DNA of 64,000 nucleotides from Theristus sp. LFF4_11 (taxonomy: Eukaryota; Nematoda; Chromadorea; Monhysterida; Xyalidae). Positions 1 to 11,300 of this stretch are shown one piece after another. The stretch covers positions 62,001-126,000 of the forward strand of contig JASANC010003711.1 in the NCBI GenBank assembly GCA_030248135.1, read 5' to 3'. The notes under the pieces were generated by a model. That model made no database searches. It had not been told where the DNA came from and saw only the letters and a list, made by a program, of their open reading frames with translations. The position numbers and the translations under genes were made by a program. How positions within the stretch are numbered: the first letter of the stretch is position 1; each line of letters opens with the position of its first letter.

Positions 1-1
1 G

Positions 2-3000
2 ACTGAACTGCAAACGGTCGAATATTTGTACTGCTGCGGGGAGCAGCCAATGGACGGAGGTCGTTTCGTCTGTTGCTACAATGGAAAACGACAGGTAAAA
101 AGGGCTGATTATTGTTTTTACGTATTTCTTTGAATTTGGAACAAAATGCAAACCGAAGTTGCTTGATTTTTTTCAACGATGCGTGAGTTATGAACCAATT
201 GGGGACCATGTCCATTGTCTTTCTTCTTTCTGTTCTACCTTTCCTTTTCCCTTTTCCTTTCCCAAAGGCGTGAACAGATAATCCGAACGACGATACAACA
301 AATGGAGTTTTCAGAGAATTAGGATCGGTCTCGAGCTGCTGAAACCTTCATCCGTTCTTTCTTCGTCGAATCTTCCTGCAGTCAGTTTGTCTGCAATCAA
401 GCTTCTGAAACTCAATCAGCAAGAGAGAAGAGCGAGTTTTGATTGAACTTCCAATTGCTGACTTTTATCTCATCACACTGTCAGGCAATCTTCTGATTCG
501 ATTCGAGATTTTTTTTCTCTCGGAACCGGTCGGGTTCTTGCCCAAAACGGTCGGTACACGTCAAGATCTGAGCTACGTTATTATAGGGAATGTAGGGAAT
601 GTGTGGAATGTAGGAACTCTAAATTATAGGAAATCAGCTGAGATTGGTTGGTGATCACGTAATGCAAGTCTTTCTGTGCATGCGTTCTCCGCGTCCACAG
701 CAATGCCTGCAGAAAGATGCATCACGTGATCACCGACCAATCAGCTGATTCCCTATAATTTAGACTTCTACATGATGCACTGCAAAAGTTAGTTTCTTTT
801 TAGTTAATTTTGCTTTAATCACATTGCATTACGAAACGCGCACATCTTTATTTTCAGGAAATCGTGCCGTTGGCTGCGGGCATCGAGCACGCGCTGGCAT
901 CGAACGCTGGCTGCTGCGGGCTTCGCTCAATGAACAACGCAACGCATCAGTGCTGTGGCGAATTCGACGTGCCGATCGGAGAGCCATGCGGTACGAATGC
1001 AGTCTAAGTTATAGGCAATCAGCTGATTGGTTGGTGATCACACACGTGTACAGTGGCGAGCAAAAGTTTGGAAACCCTGTGCGCCCGCTGCATATCGCGC
1101 GTGTTGGATGGGTAATTTTTGCGTTGTTACTATGCACATATATTTTTGGTTTTCGGAACTGCAGCACACAAAAATAAAAGTAACACACGCCGTGTTGTTT
1201 TTTATACACAACATGGTACGCGTTACTTTGAATGGCATGCGAAACATCAGCGACAGATGTGAACATTATGATAACGTGTGTTTGGCTCATGACTGTTCAC
1301 TTCTTTCGTCACAAATTCAGTATGGCGAAAATTCAGACGACACTGGAGTCTCTCCAGCAGCAGTTTGCCAAAAACAGCCACCGGACTGCAATTCAATCAC
1401 TTCCATTTCATTTCAGAAGCAATCGGTACGCAAAGTAACGCACACACAAAATTTTAGCAGTGAGCAAGCAGGCTATCGCAACGTCAAAAGCAAAAAAAAT
1501 GAAAAGGCACTGTACAGTATGTCATTTGTTTTTATTGTGTTCATAAAAAACCAAGCTAGCATGTGTTGGGTGCAGACGCACTATAAAAGCACGCATATAC
1601 CACCACACATCCACCACGGACGCACAGGGGTTTCCAAACTTTTGCTAGCCACTGTACATGCATGCATCCTGTGCAAACTGAAAACTCGGCGCCTCCACAG
1701 CAATGCCTGCACAGAATGCATGCATCAACTGCACATGTGTGCAACCAACCAATCAGCTAGTTGTATGTATTAAGGCCCATTCATGCGCGTTGACGCGCGC
1801 TAACATGAGCGTGCGTATGAATGTGCGTGAAGCGCGCGCTGAAGCTGCGCTGTTTTTTGCTTCATGAATGTGTAACGAAGTGGACGCGCGCTGAAGCGCT
1901 TCAACCTCCATGAATGGCGCCTTAGCCAGAAGGACTGTATGTAATGGGCGTGCGCTGCACTGACAAAACAATACTGAATTCTGAACATTGAACTTAGGTG
2001 GGGTTGACTGAACGTTTACAGCAAAACAGTTTTTAGAAACGTGCAAATATTTGTGGCTGAAAACTTTAGCGATCGTTTAAAAAAACTGTGCATTTTCGGA
2101 AACCTGTGCGTTTAACCAAACATCTTTGGCTGACTGGGCCTTTTTTTCGAATAAGTACTCATCAATTAACTGACTACAGCAATAAAACGTTTATTTTTCT
2201 TCAACAATACTTTGAGCAATAGGTATTTTCAATAAAAATAATAGTTTAAAAAAAAGTCCGCCGGCCGACTCCACCAACAACTGGCAGCGCGTGCGGAAGT
2301 GGCCAGTTTCAATGCAAGGGCAGCAAACGCTGCATACCGCAAGCGTTCGTCGGCGATGGCGATGACGACTGCGGCGATGGGGGAAGCGACGAGAGCGGTG
2401 GACCAAGTACAGGTCGCTCATTCCTAAGCGAATGAACGTTTCCAAGTTTACGAAACAACACGTTGCATAAAAAACAATTATATTCTTTAGCTCCATATTC
2501 TATATTTTTCTTGTTCGTGCAGAATGCGGTGACTCACCTTTGAAATTTCGCTGCATCAGCGGACGCTGCATTCCGCGATCGTACGTCAACGACGGCGATG
2601 ACGACTGTGGTGACGAATCGGACGAAAACGTGAAGCCATTCGGTTGGTATCGAACAGTTTTGCACATAATTTACATACCACACATACTTGCTCCTATATT
2701 TTTCAATTCAAAATAATAATACCGTATTACTCCCAATAAACCCCCATGGGGGATTAATACGTCAGCGACTTTTAGGGAGGGGTTTATTGGTGGGGGGGGG
2801 ATTATTGGTGGGGGGGGGGGCTTTATTTACAAACAAATTCTAGGAGTGGGGGTTTATTGAAAAATGGCAAAAATACCTTGCATGGCAGGCAAGAAAGTCG
2901 CAGAAACTTTTACTCTACATAGAAATTTCCTTTTACAACAGCCTTTTGTAATGAAATTACCATTAACTCATCCATTTGGGGCCTTTGGTAGCACAATTTC

Positions 3001-5811
3001 ATCATTTTTCCTGCAACCAGCCACTGATTTCGCTGGGTATGTGTTTCACACAGGTTTCCAATAATCACCCATGGGGGATTATTATTGGGGGGGGGATTAT
3101 TCGGAAACTGGTCGGGGGGGTGGGGTTTTATTGGTGGGGGGGGGGGTTAATGGTGGTGGGGGGGGGGTTTAATGGGGGTAATACGGTAGGTAGTTTAGCA
3201 ACATGATGAACCATATTAAAATTGAGACCATTACGGATTGTTTTTCACATTTATGTATAGAATGCAACGCACTTGAGTTTCGATGCAAGAACGCACGCTG
3301 CGTGCCGCGATTTTCTGTGCTGGATGGCAAAGATCAGTGTGGCGACAACAGTGACGAATCTGCAACGCCCTTGCGTAACTTTGTTGTTTTGAGAAGTTGG
3401 GAAAAACGACTCCAACAAAAGTACTATGAATTTAAGACAAGTTGAGCATCAGACAAACCGTTCAGAATGCTTGGCCGCCTTCGAGTTTCGTTGCTCAAAC
3501 GGCCGATGTATTCCGAAGAGTTTTCTTGGCGACGGTGACGCGGACTGCAGCGACGGTGGCGATGAGAAGCCGCAGCCAACAACAGACGGTCAGCAACGCA
3601 ACGCTGCACTGCGCTGTTTTATTTATCTTTTCGTACGAAAGGAGGCGGCGTAATGTTGAATGATGTGTGGAAAAGCCGCACAGCTGAAAAGCTGTTACGC
3701 GCCCGAACGTAATTCTGAATATGAAATAAAATAAATTTATTCAGTGAGAAAAGATTCTGATTAGCTTTTTCAGTTTCTTGCACAAAACTGCCTTCAGAAT
3801 CGATTTCAAATTTCCGCACAGTCATGAAACATTTATCAAATGGGACACGTTTATAAGAAAGATAATATTAAATTTGCACTAATACTCCAACATGAATGCG
3901 CCGTAAGTGATGTTTACAAAAATGCAAATGCAGAGAAAAAACCAGTGCGCTGCGGCGACGGACTTTTTCGATGCGACAACGATCGGTGCATTCGAATGAT
4001 GTACGAATGTGACGGTGAAGACGACTGTGGCGATGCAAGTGACGAACACCCAGGACGTTGTGCTAATGTGGCACCTCCAGAAGTGATCACAAAAAGCGGT
4101 AGGTTTAGGCTTAGACTTAGGCTTAGGCTTAGGCGTATCTCAGGCTAGGCTTAGGCCTTGGTTTGGCGTACGTTTAGGCTTCGGCTTAGGCTTAGGCTTA
4201 GGTTTAGGAATAGCCTGAGGATTAAGCTTAGGTTCTGGCTCGGCCTAGGCTTAGAGTTAGGCTTAGGCTTAGGCTTATGTATTGAATTAAGCTTAGCTTC
4301 GGCTCAGTTTTAGGTTCAGGCTTTGGTTCAGGCTTAAGCTAAGGTTTTAGATCAGAGTTAGCTCAGCCTTAGGCTTCACCTTTCAGTGACACCTCTTTCA
4401 GAGTAACACAAACGGACTGAATGCTTGAAGCAAGTCCCGGGAACTGTTTTTTTTTGTTTCACGGCAACTGCATTCGCACAACCGATTGTTCGCCCGCCCT
4501 TTTCGCAGGGGTGCCGATCTGCCACGAGCGTCGCATCCCGCAGCTGCCGTCGCACATCGACCATCGCAATCAGAAACGCTGGCGCTGCTGCGGCGTGCGT
4601 GCGATCGACACACATTTGTTCGATTGCTGTCAGGGCAGAGTGGCGAGACAGGCGGCCACGAACGACGAGCACACCGGCTGTTGCGGGTCGGTGTCTCGCA
4701 AGAGCTCTGTTCTGCAGTCGAACTCTAAGTTATAGGGAGTCAGCTGATTGGTTGGGGGTCACGTGATGCATGCTTTCTGTGCAGGCATTGCTGTGGCAGC
4801 GTCGTATGTCGTCCTGCTTATGTATAAGCGTAAAATTCGTACAACTGTTCCAAATTTTATGTATAAGCTTTTGACGATGTTTGCAGTTTCAAATCAATTG
4901 ACCTGCGCAAATCAGACTGTTGTGGCAACAACGAAGTCGTTGATCTTGCGCCTGGCCTAACGCACGCAACAAAGGACCCAGCATCCAAGTGTTGTGGTGA
5001 CAAATCCTTCAACTCAGCGACTCACGCTTGTTGCAATGGAAAGGTAAACCGAGAAAAAACACCAAATGTAACACTTCTTTTCTAAGCGATTATGTTTATG
5101 ATGCTCAGAATATTCGTGACACACAGAAGATAAATGCAGATGTTTGCGCAGCATTGATGCAGATGTATGTAGAAACCCGAGCAAATGAAAAACACAAAAA
5201 AACCAAAAATTTCACTTTAAAATAAAGAACGTCATGGTTAAACATGCACTTTTCATTGGAATAAACGGATTCGTGTCGCATTTTTCCTGTGCCAGGTGAG
5301 TGCGTACCCATGGGGCACCCCAGTGAACGTGACGCACAGCACCTGCTGCGGGGACCAAGCAATGAACGGGAAAACACAGGGCTGCTGCAATTCGCAAACG
5401 TTCAACCTGCGAACGCACGACTGTTGTTCGGTGACAACAAGGTGCGATAACTAACTGTCAACAAACCGGTCGACATTTTGTTGATCCATGAAAATGTTTC
5501 ACTGTTCACACAGCAAAATTCTGACGAAACTGTCGACTAAAATCATACGCGCCACACATTCTCATACTACCCAGCAAACATTGTCACATCATATACTGTA
5601 CAGTCAACCATTTCCAACCCACAAAAGATGTTTTATGTTGTGTCCGGTTTTCAGCAGCAGCGTGACTCGACGTCTGACGCCACTTGCCGGCGGCCTCCGT
5701 TCAGCGTTGGATCGTAACGCGCACTGTTGCGCCGGCAACTCGATCAATGACGCAACGCACCAATGTTGCGCTGGCGGACGCCAGGTGCCGCTCGGGCAGC
5801 GCTGTGCGTGA
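2..5811 (+). CDS. Galaxin-like repeat / LDL-receptor class A domain protein (5' incomplete)
   Basis: This is a multi-exon gene running in from the left edge. Exons read by phase: 2-94, 858-990, 2257-2412, 2523-2642, 3261-3374, 3466-3588, 3934-4098, 4509-4686, 4887-5043, 5296-5441 and 5655-5811 (stop TGA 5809-5811). All adjoining phases agree. The first two and last four exons carry galaxin-like units: paired cysteines (CCG) spaced by short polar stretches, for example [13 protein letters not shown] and [20 protein letters not shown]. The middle five exons each hold one LDLa domain, with C-x-F-x-C, the RCIP turn and the calcium-binding DCGDxSDE ending ([24 protein letters not shown]). LDLa modules bind calcium and ligands; galaxins are extracellular proteins first described from coral skeleton. 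The combination suggests an extracellular matrix, cuticle-like or surface protein. No transmembrane segment is seen in the visible part. The acceptor at 2256 is purine-rich and the weakest boundary. Domain identity is firm; function is inferred. Confidence 0.85.
619..763. mobile_element. 145-bp MITE, PIF/Harbinger-like, ACT target duplication
   Basis: The ends are inverted repeats: CTAAATTATAGG at the left and CCTATAATTTAG at the right. They extend inward through AATCAGCTGA/GATTGGTTGGTGATCAC and its complement. The element is flanked by direct ACT triplets at 616-618 and 764-766. A 3-bp target duplication with this size fits a PIF/Harbinger-type MITE. It sits in the first intron of the galaxin/LDLa gene. 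A related element is at 10103-10357. Confidence 0.75.
1010..1763. mobile_element. Harbinger-like MITE split by a Tc1-like insertion
   Basis: The left part (CTAAGTTATAGG then CAGCTGATTGGTTGGTGATC) and the right part (CCACAGCAATGCCTGCA, then CAACCAACCAATCAGCTAG) resemble the element at 619-763. They are separated by the Tc1-like insertion at 1051-1654. The two outer ends are not the same type: the left has the TTATAGG terminus and the right has the AGCTAGTTG terminus seen at 10103-10357. The copy may therefore be a recombinant. Its right edge is approximate. Confidence 0.5.
1051..1654. mobile_element. 604-bp Tc1/mariner-like non-autonomous element, TA target duplication
   Basis: The left end begins CAGTGGCGAGCAAAAGTTTG and the right end is its near-perfect complement, CAAACTTTTGCTAGCCACTG. 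Both continue inward through GGAAACCC. TA dinucleotides flank it at 1049-1050 and 1655-1656. The CAGTGG...GCAAAAGT terminus is characteristic of Tc1-type transposons. At 604 bp, with no recognisable transposase reading frame, it is non-autonomous. It lies inside an older Harbinger-like MITE. Confidence 0.8.
1773..1922. mobile_element. 150-bp MITE with AAGGC(G)CCATTCATG ends
   Basis: The left end AAGGCCCATTCATG is mirrored at the right by CATGAATGGCGCCTT. TA lies on both sides. The interior is rich in GCGCGC and contains GTGCGTGAAGCGCGCGC. Related sequence (GCGCCATTCATGGAGCTTGA) occurs in opposite orientation near 9080-9190 in an intron of the receptor gene. Confidence 0.55.
2722..3186. mobile_element. 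465-bp G-tract-rich MITE, copy 1, TA target duplication
   Basis: The terminal inverted repeat is CCGTATTAC..CCC at the left and GGGTAATACGG at the right, flanked by TA at 2720-2721 and 3187-3188. The subterminal parts hold several runs of 8-11 G, such as GGTGGGGGGGGATTATTGG. The core (about 2865-3060) matches the copy at 15875-16337 almost base for base. It is inserted in the intron between the second and third LDLa exons of the galaxin/LDLa gene. Confidence 0.85.
4099..4375 (+). repeat. Degenerate TTAGGC hexamer tract
   Basis: About 280 bases of intron are made of imperfect TTAGGC/CTTAGG units, with runs such as TTAGGCTTAGGCTTAGGC broken by point changes. TTAGGC is the telomeric hexamer of nematodes. 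Here it is interstitial, degenerate and inside an intron of a gene continuing on both sides, so it is not a chromosome end. Shorter tracts are at 37115-37210 and 20225-20275. Confidence 0.8.
4727..4800. mobile_element. Solo end of a Harbinger-like MITE
   Basis: The sequence CTAAGTTATAGGGAGTCAGC, then TGATTGGTTGGGGGTCACGT and GGCATTGCTGTGG, matches the left half and centre of the MITEs at 619-763 and 1010-1763. No matching right end is present, so this is a truncated copy. It begins about 40 bases after the donor of the galaxin exon ending at 4686. Confidence 0.5.
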
Positions 5812-6011
5812 CACGCGTGAATGCAACGCCACTGACAGTGCAACTGTGAACGCAAATGCAAACTGAATGCAGGCGGTGTCTGCTCTGTACATCTAACACC
5901 GCTGGTTATATTCCAGAATTTTGTGAACGCTTGTTCAGTATTATTCCCGACGTTCGACACCAGGCGCTGATCGGCTGGGGCTACAGTCTGCAGGACACAA
6001 TTCGGGCAAGC

Positions 6012-6017
6012 AATAAA
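6012..6017 (+). promoter_or_regulatory. Candidate polyadenylation signal of the galaxin/LDLa gene
   Basis: An AATAAA hexamer lies about 200 bases after the stop codon at 5811. A second one follows near 6035. Either would give an ordinary short 3' UTR. Position and motif are the only evidence. Confidence 0.4.
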
Positions 6018-6768
6018 TAACAAAATAACGATAAAAAATAAATGCGATCTAGTGATCTACTTGAAGAGGTGAATGTGTGTTCAAATAGTATTTTTAAAAT
6101 TTGGTCATGTGACGTTTTCATTAAAACGCAGTGAGAAAAAGTCCCTAACAAAATGCGATCAACAAAAAACAGTCTACTCACTATACATACATGTTTCATT
6201 AACGTTAATTTTATCTCTTTTCAAAATTAGATAAACGTTGATATGATTTATCAATTTTGTTTGCGTAGTGCGACATTCAAACACTGTCGAAGCTCCACGC
6301 ATTTGCCAGCTGGTATAAACAAGATGGTTATAAAAATTTAATTAAAAAAATGAATCTATACAGTACAAATTGTATGTGTGTATGTATGTTTGTACAAATT
6401 ATCTTGAATTGATTACATTGATTGATAAGGAGACGAGACGAGGTGCAAAAAATCGGAAAGAATCGAACAAATGCGACTTTCAACGGCGACTAGCGTCAGT
6501 CAGCTGACATTTTTACCGTGATTTTTGTTGACTGTTTTGCTCAGTTGAAACCACTTTCTGCAAACTTATTTTGTACAAGATTTTCTGATAACTCCGTCAA
6601 AAACAAGGTTGATGGCTCCCCAATTCTTAATATTTGCAATATTACAGAGGGAGGGAGCATTAGTATGCGGTCCTTGTCGGCAAAACAATTTTACGCGTCT
6701 AAAATTCATAACCGATCTTGAATGTGACGCAAAGTAGCGTCCTAATGTCAATTAGCGGTTAAAATAAA

Positions 6769-6788
6769 CACACACACACACACACACA
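6769..6788. repeat. (CA)n microsatellite
   Basis: About ten uninterrupted CA dinucleotides. Other dinucleotide tracts in the window are near 55847-55876 (CA), 56539-56556 (TG) and 63981-63998 (TG). Confidence 0.9.
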
Positions 6789-7695
6789 TACAGCTTTGCA
6801 CACAGCCATAAATCCACTCAGCTGCACTGATGACATGACAGATGAAGCATTTTAAGCTAAGGTGTTTGAATATGATGATGGTTCGGTTTAGAACGGAAGA
6901 CGCGATATGGTTAGTGAAAGCCGGATTAGTCTGAAAACGCGCTGTCAACCGTAAGCAATCTTGACACGTGAAAACGTAATCTACAAGCACGGCAATTAGC
7001 TGGAACTTTGTAGCTTGCATCGAGTGGCTTTGGAGTTTTTAGCGCAAATGGTAATATTAATGTACCACCAATACATGAAGTTCGCTGTTTGCGGTTTCGC
7101 CAGGTAGACGCATACCGCGGTGCCCCCTGGCTCGTCAGTGCGACGGACACCAGGCAGAACTGCCAAAGGTGTTTTACCACAGACAATTCTTATAGTCTGG
7201 GCAAAACATCAGCGAACCTAGGTCGTAAAATCTCACAAAATCAACCATCCCGGGCAATAAAGCCACAAGGGACCATCATCATCTGTACACCCGATTTCAT
7301 TTTCGATTTTGTCCATGCTCCAACACTGTGACCTTTCTATTAACGTCACGTTGTTGCGCATAAAGTGAAATGCTAGATCGCTGTTGGAAAAGAACATCAT
7401 CATTTGAGCGCATCGTCTTAGCTGCTTCGCTTACGTGATGATAATTTACTGATGGATTTTGATACCCAATGGTCATATGTTCCAACGTGCTTACAGACAA
7501 TGGCTGCACACACACTAACAAGGTGTGTGTAAATTGACCGCACGCACGCCCACAACAAGAGAGCTTTTTAATTAGGTTTTTATTCAGTGATAGCGACGTT
7601 TGACGCTTTGTGAGCTTATATCGGAGCGTTTTTCTGTTATCCTGTATCTGCACGTACGCTGAGAAAACAAACAGTAGCACTTAATTTGGTTGTCG

Positions 7696-7780
7696 CCTTC
7701 CGTGGCTCAGTTGGATAGGATTCAGTCTTTTTAATTTAATTTTAATTTAAAAGATTCCGGGTTCGATCCCCCACGGAAGA
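7696..7780 (+). ncRNA. tRNA-like unit (tRNA pseudogene or tRNA-derived SINE head)
   Basis: A perfect A box (TGGCTCAGTTGG, 7703-7714) and a B box (GGTTCGATCCC, 7760-7770) lie 46 bases apart. The ends CCTTCCG and CGGAAGA can pair over six of seven positions. The T loop TTCGATC is normal. However, the T stem has mismatches, the D stem does not pair well, and the anticodon region is replaced by a palindromic AT run (TTAATTTAATTTTAATTTAA). I therefore read it as a decayed tRNA or the Pol III promoter head of a SINE rather than a working tRNA. No anticodon can be assigned safely. Confidence 0.45.
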
Positions 7781-8319
7781 ATGACACACCGCCCCGCCAG
7801 GTGTTGTGCCCTCACACGAAATCTGCACTGGTTTATTGACAAAAAACGTTTGGATTAGCTGCCTTTCGGTGATATAGCGACCGAAATCGAAGTTCATTCT
7901 AGATCCCTGGTGTCCAAAATACTGTTCGGGTTTTTTAGAGACGCTGTCCCCCACTCATGGCGAAGGCCATTCATTTGGCGGAACAGTCAGAGATAGACTG
8001 TTTCACCGCTCACCAAACTTCTTGCACCATTCATCATCGGGTTTTTGAATCCAGAGATACAATATGTATGACGTAGCACAAACTTGTGTTATGCCAACCA
8101 TTACACCACATGTTACGCCCTTTGTTTTCTCAGTATAACTGTTTCCAACAACAGAATGCGCCCTTCTTAGTTGTAATACATGTGCTGGCCACACGTGCAT
8201 CCGCTCTTTTAATGATACTGTATTTTGCGCGTCAATGTTTCCAATTTTGTCCACTTTCAGAACGCCAATAATATCGGCTACCCGAGAACAGACAAACGCC
8301 AGGCAGACTTGCACTATCA

Positions 8320-11300
8320 ATGTTCGACTTTTGGACGTCTAGCGACGGCGACAACGTCCGTCCGCTGGTGTCCGGCGGCGGTGGCTTCGACGTGTCGTTC
8401 GACTGGACGCTTCCGGACGCGAACGCGAGCGACGTCGGCTGGCTCCGGCGTTACGCCGGCTACAGCAAGCAGACCGCTGCGTACAGCGTCGTGCTGCTGT
8501 GCATCGCCGGCATGATCATGAACTTGGTGGTCTTGACGCGACTGTGGCATATCGCGGCGAGACATCAGGCGAGTTGTATTAGGTATTCCATGTTCCATGA
8601 ACTTTGTACAAATGCAGAACTGCTGGAAAAACAATGGCCACGTTTCGTTGTTCAAAACTACGCCTTTGTATACGAAAGAGTTGGACGCCATATCAGAATA
8701 ATGTTGGAATGAGCTCATCATTCACATGCTTATGTCCCCAAGTGTTGTTCAGTTTCTTATAATTGACTCTGACTCTGATGTCGTCGTCAGCTCGGTGGCA
8801 CACCATCGATCGTAAGATGATAAAAAGTGAGCAACGCAATGCGCACCGGCAGCTGTTGTTGCGGGGCAAACAACAAAAGAGCTGCAAAAATGAATAACCG
8901 CATAGGTCTAAAATGCCCACGTGACGGTTTGCTGAAACATGCCGAACGTGGCGCCTGTTCCACTCCACCACACTGTCGTATACGTGTCACTAACGGCATA
9001 GTCGATCAGGAAGATGTAGTCGGTTTCACCCAAAACCTTGTGCTCATGGTTTCCGACGGAGGCAGGCTTCCTAAAGCGCCATTCATGGAGCTTGAAGTGC
9101 TGGCGTCCCTTCACGCGGCGTCAGTTTGCCACACACACATGTTCATGGCGCAAAAGCAGCGCGCAGCTTCGCATGCTTTTAAGCTGACACACCTACGCAT
9201 CACATTCACCATTTATTTACGGGAAGAAATCGGCTAAACGGAAAGTCTGGTTTGCTGTGAACGACAAGCGCATGTTTGGCGGCACATGACGTCATTTCAG
9301 TGGGACATGTTTAAAAAATAGGCCATAGAAGCAGATCCAAACGCGCAGTACTATAAAACTCTAATAAATCAAACGCAAATCTCCCAATCATAGTGGCGTT
9401 CATTTCAGAGTCGCCAACTGCAGCAGCCGGCGGTGCCGCTGTTCGCGATGTGCCTCGCCGACCTGTGTCGTCTGAGCGCCCAATTGATCGGCGGCATCAC
9501 GTTCACCGTTTTCGATCATTTGCAAATGACCAAAACGACACAGCAGTCGCTCATTTTTGACGATGATAAAATGACGACACGAGTGATGTTGAACTCGGCA
9601 CACGGCACCGATCAAAGCCACAACAACAACAACAGCAGCAGCAGTGGCAGTTTCGTCCAGCAGGTCACACGACTACAGGGCACTGAGGCGACCGCTGGCA
9701 CTGTGGTTTGCAAATCGATAGGCTACGTGGAACACGTCACGCATTCGTTCAGGTTCGTTGTGGAGGTGACGCGGTTGAAAAATTTGCGGTCAGCGTGCAG
9801 ACAGAATGACCGGCATTGAAATGTATTGGAGGTTGACACAACAGTTGCCATTCAACAGTCACAGAACCGTGTAACTTTTCTTTCGGTGAGCTCATGGTGG
9901 CATTTACAAATTACGGAGCGCTTTGCCTGTTCTTCCGTACTTTGAGTCGTTCATTGATGTTCGAACAAAAGTTCGTTTGTCATTCTCACGTAGCGTCACG
10001 TCATTCAAGGAACAAAATAACGATAATCAAAAAAACGCGTTCGCCTGAGCTGGCGATCTTTTTTCTCGGTCGCAATTGGAATGCATGTTGCAGAACTACA
10101 GTCCATCTGGCTAATATGTGCAACTAGCTGATTGGTTGGTTGCACACATGTGCATTCGTTCGGCGCATTCGGTGCAGACATTGCTATATGTGGAGGCGAT
10201 GTTTGGTTGGCGCAGAGTGCGTGCATCCGCATCCGTGACCGACCAATCAGCCAAGTCGCGAAGGCGCTGTGTCTGCCGACGGAACAATAATCAGCAGCAG
10301 CACGGCAACAAACAACAACAACAACCAATCAGCTAGTTGTACATATCAGCCAGATGGAGTGTACACAATGGTACACCTTGTTAATTCTGCAACACCACCC
10401 AAAACAACACCACTCGCAGCATCTGGTGCTTCCTGTTGCTCGCCTCCTCGCGCTACATGGCGACCTTCCATGCGACGCGACGCGTTGAGCGCCGCCGCGG
10501 CAGTCCGCCGCACGACGCCGTCAGCGGCACGGACGTGCGCACGGTGCTCGGACTGGCCGTCTGCTGTGCGATCGTCGATCTCTGGCTGTTGTTCTACCTT
10601 CGATACACGGAGGCGCCGCCGTTACTGCGCCGATTCGGTCCGGCGATGCGGCCGATGCTGTCGGACTGCGGTGTCGCGAACGAGCTGCCCGCCGCGCGAC
10701 TGCTGCAGTTGGGCGCGCTTGCGTGGTCGTTCCTGTTGCCGGTGGTCGTCACGGCGACGCTCGACACGCTCACGAAACAGAAACAACAGATGCACATCGA
10801 GATGCTGGTTGGTGCGCGTGCGTTTGCAATCGGGCGCAGAGGAGCAGTTGTGTTCCGTTTGCAACTGGGTAGCACTACACGCTAACAAGTGTCGGGGAAC
10901 TTTTCCAGCGTGACTTTTTACGAAGAATAGACGCAACGCGCAGATTTACGCAACGTTTTTTACAGCAATAGACTAGTACATTGTAATTGTTATAAGAAGG
11001 ATGTTGCACAAAACGGTGCATGAATCAGCTGGTTCCGAAAATCCTTTTGCGCCACTTGTTGCACATATCTTGTTTTTATGCTGTGTGAGCCGCGCCACAT
11101 GTGTGATCAATCTTCAAAAATCCATTTCCACATCAAACACTTGCTCCAGAGGCAAATCTCTGAAAGCAGAATGTTCCCGATCTCGAAAGTACACTTGCTT
11201 GCGTTCCAGGGTCAACTGAACGACATGGAACTGATACCGAAAGGCCGCGGCTTCAGCGCGCTCACGAGCAGCACTCTGAACAGCGGACAACGCTCCAGTG

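Larger units (their letters stand above)
5812..8319. other. Intergenic stretch between the galaxin/LDLa gene and the receptor gene
   Basis: No coding exon is supported here. It is AT-rich and holds a (CA)n microsatellite at about 6769-6788, the tRNA-like unit at 7696-7780, and otherwise short unsupported reading frames. The promoter of the receptor gene should lie towards its right end, but I could not identify a core element. Confidence 0.6.

Noticed and set aside
1027..1773. 248-codon open frame
   Set aside because: It runs through a MITE, a Tc1-like insertion and the MITE again, and resembles no protein.
4099..4375. True telomere
   Set aside because: The hexamers are degenerate and lie in an intron between exons of one gene.
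7696..7780. Functional tRNA gene
   Set aside because: The D and T stems mispair and no normal anticodon loop forms, so only a tRNA-like unit is claimed.
8827..9237. 136-codon Cys/His-rich open frame
   Set aside because: It lies in an intron of the seven-transmembrane gene and overlaps a repeat related to the MITE at 1773-1922.
10269..10913. 214-codon Arg/Ser/Cys-rich frame
   Set aside because: It is an out-of-frame shadow of the TM3-TM5 exon (10420-10807).
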